DNA of 35,145 nucleotides from assembly GCA_018672475.1 (NCBI GenBank), contig JABHFS010000113.1:1-35145 (forward strand), given 5' to 3'. Below the pieces are notes generated by a model. It was not told where the DNA came from. It ran no database searches and saw nothing but the letters and a program-made list of their open reading frames with translations. Shown here piece by piece: positions 8,560 to 17,356 of this stretch. Both the position numbers and the translations under genes were made by a program. The DNA comes from Gemmatimonadota bacterium (GTDB lineage Bacteria > Latescibacterota > UBA2968 > UBA8231). The first letter of the stretch is position 1; each line of letters opens with the position of its first letter.

Positions 8560-8985
8560 TCACCATTCGAATTTCTCGATCACCCTGCCGTCGACACCTA
8601 CCCTGAGCGTCGTGCGCCGCATCAGAGTCGAATTGCCCTCGCTCTGATGCCAGATCGTATACCAGAAAGTCCGCGCAAGAAAATGACCGCGTGGCGCCAG
8701 CGAACGCCCCCAGCGAAATTGTCGAATCGCGGACGGCCGTACCCCGAACGCACGCCCCATCGCACTGACATTTACCACGGGCAACCAATACGCCTCTACC
8801 GTGGCATAGGGATAGACCCACTCCTCCATCATCCCGACCTCATGCTGGAGCAGTCTCTCACCGGCGCGACTGCGGTCGATCGTTCCGGTTGCGTCGGCAC
8901 AGCGCGGCGCCGTCGAGAGCGCCACTATGAGAAGTGGCCAAGCGGCCTTGAACACAAAGCGTCTTGTTCTATAGATTATATTCAT
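8560..8985 (-). CDS. Small secreted protein of unknown function
   Basis: The protein is about 141 residues from the ATG at 8985. It begins with a clear signal peptide: basic MNIIYRTRR, a hydrophobic core and a CADA-type cleavage region near residues 29-32. The mature part has Trp/Tyr-rich stretches (MEEWVYPYATVEAYWLP), an RFGRP-like basic segment, and ends with TTLRVGVDGRVIEKFEW, a beta-hairpin that resembles the tails of small periplasmic or outer-membrane-lipoprotein-assembly-like proteins. No lipobox is seen. I do not recognise a family. Upstream in-frame starts exist (ATG 8997, TTG 9024); 8985 is preferred because of the signal peptide and an AGG just upstream. The opposite strand is open over the same stretch but is arginine-rich and looks like a shadow. 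The gene stands alone and ends about 320 bp before its likely terminator. Confidence 0.55.
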   Translation of the reverse strand: MNIIYRTRRFVFKAAWPLLIVALSTAPRCADATGTIDRSRAGERLLQHEVGMMEEWVYPYATVEAYWLPVVNVSAMGRAFGVRPSAIRQFRWGRSLAPRGHFLARTFWYTIWHQSEGNSTLMRRTTLRVGVDGRVIEKFEW

Positions 8986-9226
8986 CCTACCTATCATATC
9001 GGCGTTGACTAACGCCGAATTCAACCCGCTGGGAAGAAATATGCTCCAGTTCTCCGGTGTAGCCGGCCCGATAGACTCAAAAAACGACCATATAAGCCAA
9101 CGCCTCCCCCAGCGACTTGACCCTCATCTTTGAACGGGTCATAGATTCACCATTCGCCCGGCGAATATTTGAAGACCGCTACTAAAGCACGAAAAACCTA
9201 TAATACACCCTACGAAATTAACCACC

Positions 9227-9871
9227 ATGCAAAACGAGAACAACGCACCTATCTTATTTTATGTCGCCGATCCGATGTGCTCTTGGTGCTGGGGGTTTAC
9301 GCCGACCATCGAAGCCCTGCGCGCCGATGATCGAGTCGATCTCCGCTATGTGATGGGCGGCTTAGCACGCGATTCACAAGAGCCGATGCCGGCCGATATC
9401 CGCAGCTATGTCCAGGGCGCTTGGCGCGAAGTTGAATCGCGAACCGGGGCGCGATTCAACTGGGACTTTTGGCAGCAGTGCGAACCCCGCCGCTCGACCT
9501 ATCCCGCCTGCCGCGCGGCACTAGCCGCTGCAAACCAGGGCCGTGGCCAAGAGATGTTCCACCGCATCCAACAAGCCTACTACCTCGAAGCCCGCAACCC
9601 CGCTGACAGCGAGACTCTCGTGGCCCTGGCCGGCGATCTCGACCTCGACGGCGAACGCTTTGCCGCCGACTTGGCCTCCGACGCAATAGAAGAGGCACTG
9701 CAAGAGGACTTCCATCTGCGCCGCAGATTCCAGGCGACCGCCTTTCCCAGCCTAGTCCTGCAAATAAAAGAGACCTATCGTTGGCTCAGCCGCGGCTGGG
9801 AAGAATCAAATACGGTGCTCGCCCGACTCGACGAAATACTCCACTCCACAATAGCAGACGAGGTCAAATGA
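9227..9871 (+). CDS. DsbA-family (FrnE-like) thioredoxin-fold protein
   Basis: The product is 214 residues with a thioredoxin-like start (ILFYVADPMCSWCWGFTPTI) holding the redox motif C18-S-W-C21. The helical insertion expected for DsbA/FrnE proteins fills the middle, and the cis-proline loop is TAFPSLVL (P174). The CSWCWG form is the one found in cytoplasmic FrnE/2-hydroxychromene-isomerase-like members; there is no signal peptide, so I infer a cytoplasmic disulfide or protein-folding role. A TATAAT sits at 9199-9204, giving a short leader, but no matching -35 box was found. The stop overlaps by ATGA the start of a broken Gfo/Idh gene, showing that the two once formed an operon. Confidence 0.85.
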   Translation: MQNENNAPILFYVADPMCSWCWGFTPTIEALRADDRVDLRYVMGGLARDSQEPMPADIRSYVQGAWREVESRTGARFNWDFWQQCEPRRSTYPACRAALAAANQGRGQEMFHRIQQAYYLEARNPADSETLVALAGDLDLDGERFAADLASDAIEEALQEDFHLRRRFQATAFPSLVLQIKETYRWLSRGWEESNTVLARLDEILHSTIADEVK

Positions 9872-9942
9872 GTATCGGCATTGGCATTATCGGCACCGGC
9901 GGTATTTCTCAAGCCCACGCACGATCGCAGCAAACACTGTAA
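9868..9942 (+). pseudogene. N-terminal stump of a Gfo/Idh oxidoreductase
   Basis: Starting with an ATGA overlap with the preceding stop, 24 codons read MSIGIGIIGTGGISQAHARS and then QQTL before a TAA at 9940. This is the classic first strand and glycine-rich loop (GIIGTGGIS-x-x-HA) of the Gfo/Idh NAD-binding fold. The remaining 300 or more residues are missing: 27 bp further on lies the end of the convergent DUF4091 gene. A deletion or rearrangement has removed the body of the gene. Confidence 0.75.
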
Positions 9943-9968
9943 ACGAGTGATGGTGACGCGTTCCGGCC

Positions 9969-12323
9969 CTATGGCCGGTCAGCTAATGCTTGCAATAAAG
10001 CACGGCGCACGACAGCGAACTCCTGCGGATCTTGACTGTAGTCGCTCGCCGAGCGCACCAGTCGAGCGCTCAGTGCCTGCGCAGCGTGCCCGCCCGCCTT
10101 GGCCGCCAACATCACTAATAGTTCGTAGTCCTCAATCCCATCGCGCACATTCTCCAGACGAATGCTGCTGATCGGGCCGTCGGCCCCGGCGTAGAAAAGC
10201 GATCCGTCGCCATTCGCCGTCCCATACGAGGCGGGGTTCCAACTCGTCCGGCCAAAGGAATCGGCGTTTAGAGGAGCGCGTTGCTCGGGCCAGCGGTTCA
10301 TCGCATAATAGAGAAAGCCCTCAATGCCGCGTTGATGTGCCATCCACCATAAAAGCCTCGCCTCCAAGGCTGGATACTCCACAAACCAGTTGGCGTATGG
10401 ATGCTGCGGGCTGATGCAGATATACCACCAAACTTCAGCCCCACCCAGCCGGGCTTGCGCCGCCGTATCTGTTTCATAAACTGCTGAAAGCGGCACCCAA
10501 ATATCCACCAACTTCCCTAATTTTTGGTCCACTCCCAGCCCAGGATCGCGCGCCGTGGTCGCCAACCGCAATTCGGGATAACGAGCCTTGAGAAAGGCGA
10601 AGACCCGTTCCATCTTATCAAAATCGTCGACCTCTACTTCATCGAAGCCATAGAGATAAGCCTTTGTGGCAAGCCCCAGTTCATGCAATTGTGCAACAAC
10701 CGGATCGAGGCGCGACGCTAACTTCGCCAATCCGGCCCCGTCGTATTTCGCCTCGGCGTCTAGATAGAGCAGATTAAAGGCATTCAGTCGACCGCGCTGA
10801 GCAAGCGCCGACAATTCCTCCAGATCCGGCGTTTCCCGGCGATAAAGATGATCGAGATTGATTCGGTGATCGACGATAAAATCCACATAGCGCTGACGCA
10901 ATGCGCCAGCCCTTTTAGAGCCATAGACTTGCTCCAGCATATCCCCATAGAGCGAAAAGGCCGTCTGCACCGTCGTACTATCGGGCAAGGTCACGTCGTA
11001 GACCTCCAACTCCAGCGGTATCGCCCCCAACCGCGCCCCATCCACCCAAATCCCAACTTGCCCGCTATATACCCCGGCGACCGTCTCCTTCCCCGTCCTT
11101 AGCGCCAGCCACGCCACCTGATTTTCCCCTCGCCGGATCTTGAACGCACTGCGCGGCAAGAGCGGATCGGGCCACCACCCTGAAAAATCGACCGGGTATT
11201 CGTCCGGTTTTTGCGTTAGCACATAACCAACTTGTGACAGGGTTATATCGTCAGGGGGGAAAACCGCACCGTCCTCCTCGTGCTTCAACTGCTCGATCTG
11301 CAACCGCAACCCCACAGCCCGTTCGGCGCGCCAAGCAATCTGTACCCCTTCGACCTCGTTGCGCGCCATCTCTATGCGCAACGGCGGGCCACCACCAGCC
11401 TTAATCATCCGCTCCGTATAGAGCGTTTGCCCAACCCGTGGTAAATCCCCGCGCATAATTTTCTGCGTGCTCTGCTCGCTCCAGGCAACCAAATCGGACC
11501 GCCGCGCCGCCGGAAAGACCGCGAATTCGCCCAGATATAGCTCATCGCTGCGGTGATTCCAAACCAGGTCCGTAGCACCAAGAAACATCCGATAGCGCCC
11601 CGGTGCTCCACCCGACCACGTCCAGTCGAGCCGCTCCGTCTCCTCTATATGCTCGGCAACGGGCACCCCCTGGTCGTCGCGAATCTCCACGCGGTAGAGC
11701 GCCGCGCGCGCGCGCTTGCCGCGTACGCGCACCGCTCCCCCGCCAAAGGGGTCCGCCAAGAGTTCGGCCGCCGCCGGATTCACCTGATCGGCGATTAAGC
11801 GAATATCGTCCAGTGCCAGTGTATAATTGCGGCCCGGATGGCTCATATATAGATCTATGAGCACAACCCGATCCAGATCGATCTCCTGCCGCAAGAGCCC
11901 CAGGTCAACGCGACAGATCTGTCGCCCCCCCGCTGGCAAAGTAAAGAGACGCGTCGCCTTAGTCCCGTCCGCGTCGTCTACCCGCAGCTTTAACAACGCC
12001 GCCAAAGCGGACCGATTCTCGACCGCAAATTCCAGCCAGTCGTAATCGTCCCAATTCCCCGCAGTAAAAAGGCCCTCGCCATACAAAAGGCGCAAAGACG
12101 GCCACGGGTCACGCCAGGGATGCCAACGCGATACCCGCCTAAAATGCAGCAGGGCCTGCCCCTCCTCCACCTTGGCCCCGACATCCAAGTCCCACGCTTT
12201 CAACGCATTACCCCGTTCAAAATCCTCGAGTACATGCACCGCCAATGGATCGGCCAATACCGGTGACGCCAGCAAGCCGAGCAGTAGAAATATCACAGTT
12301 CGATACGGGGTTTTACACTGCAA
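9969..12323 (-). CDS. Secreted DUF4091 (glycoside-hydrolase-like) protein
   Basis: This 784-residue protein begins with a signal peptide (MQCKTPYRTVIFLLLGLLAS, cleavage after PVLA near 24). Residues about 28-180 resemble a beta-sandwich carbohydrate-binding domain; about 190-270 another beta domain. The C-terminal half is the DUF4091 region, an alpha/beta barrel: YLYGFDEVE at 557-564 (E562 a candidate acid), WWYICISPQHPYANW near 632-646, NGDGSLFYAG at 704-713 and the hallmark IRLENVRDGIEDYELL at 721-736. Members are thought to act on polysaccharides; the substrate is unknown. The TTG at 12323 is chosen because it supplies the basic n-region, but it overlaps the upstream gene by 31 bp and lacks a ribosome site. 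A GTG at 12296 that overlaps the upstream stop as GTGA is a real alternative. Confidence 0.85.
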   Translation of the reverse strand: MQCKTPYRTVIFLLLGLLASPVLADPLAVHVLEDFERGNALKAWDLDVGAKVEEGQALLHFRRVSRWHPWRDPWPSLRLLYGEGLFTAGNWDDYDWLEFAVENRSALAALLKLRVDDADGTKATRLFTLPAGGRQICRVDLGLLRQEIDLDRVVLIDLYMSHPGRNYTLALDDIRLIADQVNPAAAELLADPFGGGAVRVRGKRARAALYRVEIRDDQGVPVAEHIEETERLDWTWSGGAPGRYRMFLGATDLVWNHRSDELYLGEFAVFPAARRSDLVAWSEQSTQKIMRGDLPRVGQTLYTERMIKAGGGPPLRIEMARNEVEGVQIAWRAERAVGLRLQIEQLKHEEDGAVFPPDDITLSQVGYVLTQKPDEYPVDFSGWWPDPLLPRSAFKIRRGENQVAWLALRTGKETVAGVYSGQVGIWVDGARLGAIPLELEVYDVTLPDSTTVQTAFSLYGDMLEQVYGSKRAGALRQRYVDFIVDHRINLDHLYRRETPDLEELSALAQRGRLNAFNLLYLDAEAKYDGAGLAKLASRLDPVVAQLHELGLATKAYLYGFDEVEVDDFDKMERVFAFLKARYPELRLATTARDPGLGVDQKLGKLVDIWVPLSAVYETDTAAQARLGGAEVWWYICISPQHPYANWFVEYPALEARLLWWMAHQRGIEGFLYYAMNRWPEQRAPLNADSFGRTSWNPASYGTANGDGSLFYAGADGPISSIRLENVRDGIEDYELLVMLAAKAGGHAAQALSARLVRSASDYSQDPQEFAVVRRALLQALADRP

Positions 12324-14938
12324 CTAGGACAGATGCGACGCACATGTTCGCGGCGTACCTGCCATAGGTCTTTGGCGAGCACCAGTTCGCATTCGGCTTC
12401 GCCGACCTTGCCACGCCGTTGCAATTTTCGGCGATCGAGTGTCGTGTCGATCCGATCCGTTGGCACCGGGCAAGGACCATCGCGAAAAGCCAAGCCCAAC
12501 ACTTCTTCAACCGAACCGTCCTCCCGCACGATCCGATCCTTATTGGCAAAAGACGCGATACACCTGCACGGCACCGACATCTCCGCCACATGGTATGCGG
12601 TGCTCGTATCATGCGTCGTACCTAAAGCCAAGATATAACCGCCGCCGTGCACCAACTTGCCGATCGGACTGTCCTCGGCCCAGATCCCGGCTTCGAGATG
12701 TTCGCTGCAATAGTCCTCGGCGCGCGGGCCGATCGCCGCCACCGCATGTGTCGGATGCATACTGCGCACGGCTTCGGCACGGCGCCATAACGCGTCGGGT
12801 ATTGCGCCATTGGTGGTGGGTGTCGTCAATGGATTATAGACGTTGGCCGCGCGATGGTTAAACGAAGGTAGTAAGAGCGTGCCCCGGCGGCCGACGGCCT
12901 GCAAGAGCGCATCGATTACCGTCTCGGCACCGCCGGCCACTTTGCCGATTGCCGATAGCGAGCTGTGCACCATCAAGTCCATACCCGCCTCGACGCCCAA
13001 ACTCCGCAACGCCGCGACAAGCTCCTTACGACTGATCATCTGTGCTGGATCGCTCAATTCGACATAGCCCAATTCGGCATGCGCGGCGAAATAGGCATGT
13101 ACCCTTTCGATCGCGACGGGCTCGCGCGATGTGTTGCGCAAGCCATCACCCGCATCAATTTCCTCGCAGGCGATACGCTCTGCGATGGCGCTTAAATCGC
13201 GACGACCATCGGCCCAAAACAAAGCCCAGGATGCAAGTTTGGCACCAGCGATTTTTTTATTTATCGCCTCGGGCGTATTCTCCGCCGTCGGTGATAGCAC
13301 CGCCGTGCGCCGGGGCACGAGCCGGGCTATCGCGGATTGACGCGGGCGCTTCTCTGCGCGCACATTTTGAGTCGCCGCCGCGACCTGCCGCTCGCCCTCC
13401 GCCATCGACGCGAGCACCTCGCCGCGCTTCCCCCCCCAAAGCCAACGTTCTAATCGCCGCACACTGCGACTGTGCGCTTCGCGTATATATTCTGTTTCGA
13501 CCCGGGGCCTCTTTTTCTTGCCCAATGCCGAAACGAAATATTCATTCTCCGAAAGAACCAGTTCCCCCGCCTCGCCGCTGCCCATATCGGCCAAATAATA
13601 CAGATAGGCTGCCATTGACGCCGCACAGGTCTCCAGCCCTTTCGGGCTCAGCAATTTGGCAACATCGGCCGACGAGTGATAGGCGTCGAAACCACGACCG
13701 TCGCGCCGATGGTGCGTCGTGATCCAAGGGCAGGGAAAACCGTACTGCGGGTCACCGATCAGCGTATCCGAAGTCGACATAAAATTCTCTGGGCATACCG
13801 TATACCCCGGCCGGTGCCGCCGCACGCCCGACCGCAAGATCGCCTCGCCGATCCGGTCGACAAAACCGGCCGACATCGGGATACTCGCATGCCATTCCAA
13901 ACGGCCGTCGCAGACCTCGGGTTTAGAACCGACGGTGTCGATGCAAACGCCGGCCAAAGGCGTCTGCAACCGTCGCACCCGCTCGAGATACGCAAAAAAA
14001 CCATAACATTCGTAGGCATTGAGCAAACGAATCGTGCGTCTTGGCCGTTGGATCTTGCCTGCCCGAATCAGCCCTTCGACCACTCGGGCGATTTCTAGCG
14101 TCAACGCCACGCCCGAAGCATTGTCCACCGCCCCAGGTTCGGCGCTGTGCGCGATCGCCCAGACCTCGTCTTGCGGGTCACCGGCTCCCTTGATTACCCC
14201 GCTAACGACATCGTGACTGCCAACGTATTTGCGGATATCCGCCTTGACCTGCAAGGTCAATTCCCCATGGCGGCGCACTAGGCGACGGAGTTTTTCGCCC
14301 TGTTTATCAGAAAGCACAAAACCCACCAGCCGCGCCGAAGACCGCTCCAGGGGAATCGCGCCCCAGCCGAACTTGGTCCAAGCCAGCGCATCCGGCAGAT
14401 TGCGCACCGACCCGTCGACGATCACACCGGCTGCGCCTTTATCGGCCAATAGCTTCAGTCCGCTGCGCGGATCGAGCTTTGTCAGTACGATCGCGCCGGC
14501 CAACCCGTCCGCCGACAACCGCTCGATCGCGGTCACCTCGTCGATCACCACAAGCCGCAATCGCAATCCTTCGCGCGGCGTCCCCGCACTCCATTGGATA
14601 ACGTGCCACGGATTCTCGCGCCAATCCAAGACCCTCTGCTTTACCGGATGCACCACATCCACGGTTGCCCCCCTGACATCGCACGCCTCTTGGATGACCC
14701 ATCGCCCCGAACCGATCCGTCCTCCGGTCTGGATCGACTCGACCTCAGCCTGGGCTCCTGCGACTTCATAACGCCGCACCAAGGTTTCCGTCGTCTCGTG
14801 AAAGCGGTCGAACGAATTCCACCGATCGGTCGCGGACACCTCCCGCACCGACCCCATCAGTTCCTTTCCGCTCGCTTCCCGCAACATCAGCGGCAATGTC
14901 TCGCGGCAGAGTTTTTGTAATGACTTAACTATAGCCAA
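12293..14938 (-). CDS. Fusion of M28-like aminopeptidase and AAC(3)-type acetyltransferase
   Basis: Two enzymes are joined in one 881-residue frame (numbers below count from an upstream ATG at 15001, 21 residues longer). The N-terminal part has a PA-like insert (DGLAGAIVLTKLDPRSG, near 165-181) and an M28-type metallopeptidase core: H285, D293 in AVDNASGVAL, E331 in LNAYECYG, D355 and H442. The usual EE pair is reduced to one Glu, and the first motif is AHSAEPG rather than GHxDS. A winged-helix-like segment (about 585-650) links to a C-terminal aminoglycoside-3-N-acetyltransferase fold (about 657-880): LMVHSSLSAIG, a GTLLLPSFNH strand, ILALGTTHDTSTAYHVAEMS with the catalytic-type H804-x-x-E807. 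The start is set at TTG 14938, since an AAGGAGG precedes it and the longer version would run through a terminator. The natural substrate is unknown. Confidence 0.85.
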   Translation of the reverse strand: MAIVKSLQKLCRETLPLMLREASGKELMGSVREVSATDRWNSFDRFHETTETLVRRYEVAGAQAEVESIQTGGRIGSGRWVIQEACDVRGATVDVVHPVKQRVLDWRENPWHVIQWSAGTPREGLRLRLVVIDEVTAIERLSADGLAGAIVLTKLDPRSGLKLLADKGAAGVIVDGSVRNLPDALAWTKFGWGAIPLERSSARLVGFVLSDKQGEKLRRLVRRHGELTLQVKADIRKYVGSHDVVSGVIKGAGDPQDEVWAIAHSAEPGAVDNASGVALTLEIARVVEGLIRAGKIQRPRRTIRLLNAYECYGFFAYLERVRRLQTPLAGVCIDTVGSKPEVCDGRLEWHASIPMSAGFVDRIGEAILRSGVRRHRPGYTVCPENFMSTSDTLIGDPQYGFPCPWITTHHRRDGRGFDAYHSSADVAKLLSPKGLETCAASMAAYLYYLADMGSGEAGELVLSENEYFVSALGKKKRPRVETEYIREAHSRSVRRLERWLWGGKRGEVLASMAEGERQVAAATQNVRAEKRPRQSAIARLVPRRTAVLSPTAENTPEAINKKIAGAKLASWALFWADGRRDLSAIAERIACEEIDAGDGLRNTSREPVAIERVHAYFAAHAELGYVELSDPAQMISRKELVAALRSLGVEAGMDLMVHSSLSAIGKVAGGAETVIDALLQAVGRRGTLLLPSFNHRAANVYNPLTTPTTNGAIPDALWRRAEAVRSMHPTHAVAAIGPRAEDYCSEHLEAGIWAEDSPIGKLVHGGGYILALGTTHDTSTAYHVAEMSVPCRCIASFANKDRIVREDGSVEEVLGLAFRDGPCPVPTDRIDTTLDRRKLQRRGKVGEAECELVLAKDLWQVRREHVRRICPSCSVKPRIEL

Positions 14939-14966
14939 AATCGCCCTCCTTCTTTCCCTCCAACAT

Positions 14967-14998
14967 AAAAAAAGGAGCGCCTTGCACAAAGGCGCCCC
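14967..14998 (-). terminator. Intrinsic terminator after the ABC-F gene
   Basis: On the minus strand GGGGCGCCTT and AAGGCGCTCC form a 10-bp stem (one mismatch) around a TGTGC loop, followed by seven T (14967-14973). It lies 51 bp past the ABC-F stop and only 29 bp before the TTG start of the peptidase/acetyltransferase gene, so any transcript from the ABC-F promoter must read through it. Confidence 0.85.
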
Positions 14999-15048
14999 CA
15001 TATATAACTGAGGGCGAGAAAGCCCCCGGAAAATCGCCGCACTAATTC

Positions 15049-16941
15049 TTACCCGGCCTCCAGCACCTCACCAAGCTCTTCCCATTCCCGCCAAAGTCCC
15101 GCCAGAATCTGTTCCAACTCCCCGTATTCTTCCCCCAACGCATGCACCTGTTCCATATCCTGCTTTTCCCCCACGGCCGAAATCCGCTCACTCAGCAAAG
15201 CCATCTGCTCTTCGAGCTGTGCAATCTCCTCCTCCACCTCCCGCTGCCGACTCGCCATCTTTTCTAGTTGTTTGCGTTCCCGCCGCGTCTCCCGCTGCAC
15301 CTCGCGTTCGTCCTGCCGACTCGCTTTTCTCATCTCCTCCGCACCGCGTCGCGTTTCTCTCCATTGCAAATACACCTCCCACCCTCCCTCCATCACCTGC
15401 ATCGCACCTTCCCCTACGGCCCAGACATGCGTCGCCAAGGCCTGGACCAGATAGCGGTCATGGCTGACGAGAAGAAAGGTCCCGTCAAAATTGGCCAGCA
15501 CGTCTTCAAGCACCTCCTGCGAGGCGATATCGAGATGGTTCGTCGGTTCGTCAAGCACCAATACGTTGACTTCCTGCACCGCCAAGCGCACCAGCGCCAA
15601 ACGCGAGCGCTGTCCACCGCTCAATTCGCCGATCGGTTTGAAGACCTCATCGCCTTTAAAAAGAAAAGAACCGAGCAATGTCCGGGTCTCTTCGATCGAC
15701 ATATCCGGGCGGATTCGGCGCACCGTATCGACCAGGTCTGCACCTTTGTCAAGATAGTCGTGGTCTTGCGAGAGATAGCCCATTTCGACCACGGTCCCGG
15801 TCTTGATCTTGCCCGCGAGCGTTGCCAAATCGCCCAAGATACTGCGCATTAAAGTCGTTTTGCCCGCTCCGTTCGGCCCAACAACCGCGACCCGCATTCC
15901 CCGGCGAAGCTCCATATCCGGCATCCGCAATATCGGCCGTTCGGGCTCGTAACCAATCTCGACATCGCTAAAATCGAGTACGATATCGCCGCTGCGTTTG
16001 GGTGGACTAAGCCGCACGCGTATCTCTTCGTGACGCTGGGGTTTGGCTATCGCCTCATCGCGCATAAAACGCTGTAAGCGGGTTCGCCGCCCCTGAGCTT
16101 CCTTCGTCCGCTGACCGGCGATATGGCGGCGGATAAAATCCTCAGTCTTGGCGATATACTCTTGCTGCTCCTGCCATTCTTTAAGACGGCGCTGGTAGCG
16201 CTCGCCGCGCTGGCGGGCGTAGGCGCTGTAATTGCCGCGATACGTTTCGAGCACACCAAACGCCATTTCCCACGTGCGATTGCTGACCGTATCGAGGAAA
16301 TAGCGATCATGGGATACGACGACCAGACCGCCCTTGAAATTCTGCAGAAAACTCTCAAGCCATTCGACCGCAACCAGATCCAGATGATTGGTCGGTTCAT
16401 CGAGCAGTAAAAGCTCAGGATCTTCCAATAACAATCTAGCCAGCAATGAACGCGTGCGCTGGCCGCCGCTCAGATGCGCCATATCCAATTGGAAATCATC
16501 CTCGCCAAACCCCACCCCCATAAGCACGGTGCGAATTCGCGTCTCATAGGTATAGCCCTCGCGCCGCTCGAACTCGGTCTGCAACGCGCTATAACGCGGC
16601 AAAACCTCGGCGTCGTGCAAGCGCTGGGCCAACTCCTGCAACTCCGCTTCCAAGCGCCGCAAATCCGCAAAGGCCTCAAGCATCCCCTGCCACAGGGTCA
16701 TCCCCGCGAACACCGGCGGGTCCTGTGGCAGATAACCTATGCGTAAGTCGCGCCGACTCTGCAGCTGACCAGCCGTCGCCTCCTGTACTCCGGCCAATAT
16801 TTCGAGCAAAGTCGTCTTGCCCTCACCATTGGGGCCGACCAACCCAATACGGTCCGCCATCTCGATACTGAAGTCGAGGTTTTTGAATACATCTTGTGCG
16901 CCGAAATACTTTCCGACACCCGCACCTTTGAGCAATGACAT
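15049..16941 (-). CDS. ABC-F family ATPase
   Basis: This 630-residue soluble protein has two ABC ATPase domains and no membrane segment. Domain 1: Walker A GPNGEGKTT 36-44, signature LSGGQ 157-161, Walker B with LLLDEPTNHLD to 188. Domain 2: Walker A GPNGAGKTT 355-363, signature LSGGQ 440-444, Walker B LVLDEPTNHLD to 471. The roughly 80-residue charged linker (about 240-300) would contact the P-site tRNA, and residues about 530-625 form a C-terminal coiled coil, as in Uup-type members. ABC-F proteins act on ribosomes to relieve stalling or to protect against antibiotics; housekeeping is the more likely role here, because the Uup-like tail is present. An AAC(3)-like gene downstream makes a protective role worth a thought. 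It is followed by its own terminator. Confidence 0.93.
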   Translation of the reverse strand: MSLLKGAGVGKYFGAQDVFKNLDFSIEMADRIGLVGPNGEGKTTLLEILAGVQEATAGQLQSRRDLRIGYLPQDPPVFAGMTLWQGMLEAFADLRRLEAELQELAQRLHDAEVLPRYSALQTEFERREGYTYETRIRTVLMGVGFGEDDFQLDMAHLSGGQRTRSLLARLLLEDPELLLLDEPTNHLDLVAVEWLESFLQNFKGGLVVVSHDRYFLDTVSNRTWEMAFGVLETYRGNYSAYARQRGERYQRRLKEWQEQQEYIAKTEDFIRRHIAGQRTKEAQGRRTRLQRFMRDEAIAKPQRHEEIRVRLSPPKRSGDIVLDFSDVEIGYEPERPILRMPDMELRRGMRVAVVGPNGAGKTTLMRSILGDLATLAGKIKTGTVVEMGYLSQDHDYLDKGADLVDTVRRIRPDMSIEETRTLLGSFLFKGDEVFKPIGELSGGQRSRLALVRLAVQEVNVLVLDEPTNHLDIASQEVLEDVLANFDGTFLLVSHDRYLVQALATHVWAVGEGAMQVMEGGWEVYLQWRETRRGAEEMRKASRQDEREVQRETRRERKQLEKMASRQREVEEEIAQLEEQMALLSERISAVGEKQDMEQVHALGEEYGELEQILAGLWREWEELGEVLEAG

Positions 16942-16989
16942 AGTTTCTTTCTCGCAAAATGGATCTTCCTAAAAAAAGAGTATATCGTA

Positions 16990-17037
16990 TAAAAAACAAA
17001 CGGGAAGCCCCGAGACGAAACCGTCCGGAGCTTCCCG
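16990..17037 (-). terminator. Intrinsic terminator
   Basis: A long hairpin (CGGGAAGC at 17001 against GCTTCCCG ending 17037, with imperfect inner pairing) is followed on the minus strand by TTTGTTTTTTA. It stands 55 bp past the stop of the 41-codon ORF at 17092-17217 and upstream of the ABC-F gene, so a short transcript must come from that ORF or an RNA in its place. Confidence 0.8.
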
Positions 17038-17091
17038 CTACTAGCTGCGGCTGCACGCTGGGCAGTGGGCGGCGAGGGCCTATGCCACCAC

Positions 17092-17217
17092 CTAGCCGTT
17101 TAGATCAAACGCTTCCTGGAACTCCGAGATCTCTTGCGTATCGATCTCGGGGTCGAAGGGTTTCGAGCTCTCCCCCTGATATCGCATCCCGATGCTCTGG
17201 TACTGTGAATTACACAT
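17092..17217 (-). CDS. Small acidic protein (41 codons), hypothetical
   Basis: An ORF from ATG 17217 to TAG 17092 reads MCNSQYQSIGMRYQGESS, then KPFDPEIDTQEISEFQEAF and DLNG. It is acidic in its second half. It has no strong ribosome site, but it is the only frame between an AT-rich upstream stretch and a strong terminator at 16990-17037, which implies a real short transcript. After the first TAG the same frame continues VVA-TAG and then twelve residues ending HCPACSRS before TAG-TAG, directly abutting the terminator stem. I know no family for it. It could be a small regulatory or peptide-precursor gene, a decayed metal-binding protein, or a non-coding RNA. Confidence 0.4.
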   Translation of the reverse strand: MCNSQYQSIGMRYQGESSKPFDPEIDTQEISEFQEAFDLNG

Positions 17218-17356
17218 TGCGGCTTTTGCGCAGCTTAACTTATGTCACTTATTTTCATTCTGACGGTGATATAGTATTAAAATAAAAATGTATAGGATAT
17301 GGGGGAATTAGTATTTAGAGTCTCTTTTGAACATCTCCCGAGCAAGCTGAATATTT

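Noticed and set aside
8395..9012. 205-codon plus-strand frame opposite the secreted-protein gene
   Set aside because: Arg/Pro/His-rich with no domain; the minus strand has a clear signal peptide and a coherent C-terminus.
9963..9978. Perfect hairpin CCGGCC-CTAT-GGCCGG at the end of the DUF4091 gene
   Set aside because: No T tract on either strand, so not called a terminator; the hairpin includes the stop codon and may be chance.
13042..13722. 226-codon plus-strand frame over the M28/AAC(3) gene
   Set aside because: Pro/Arg-rich antisense shadow of a recognised enzyme.
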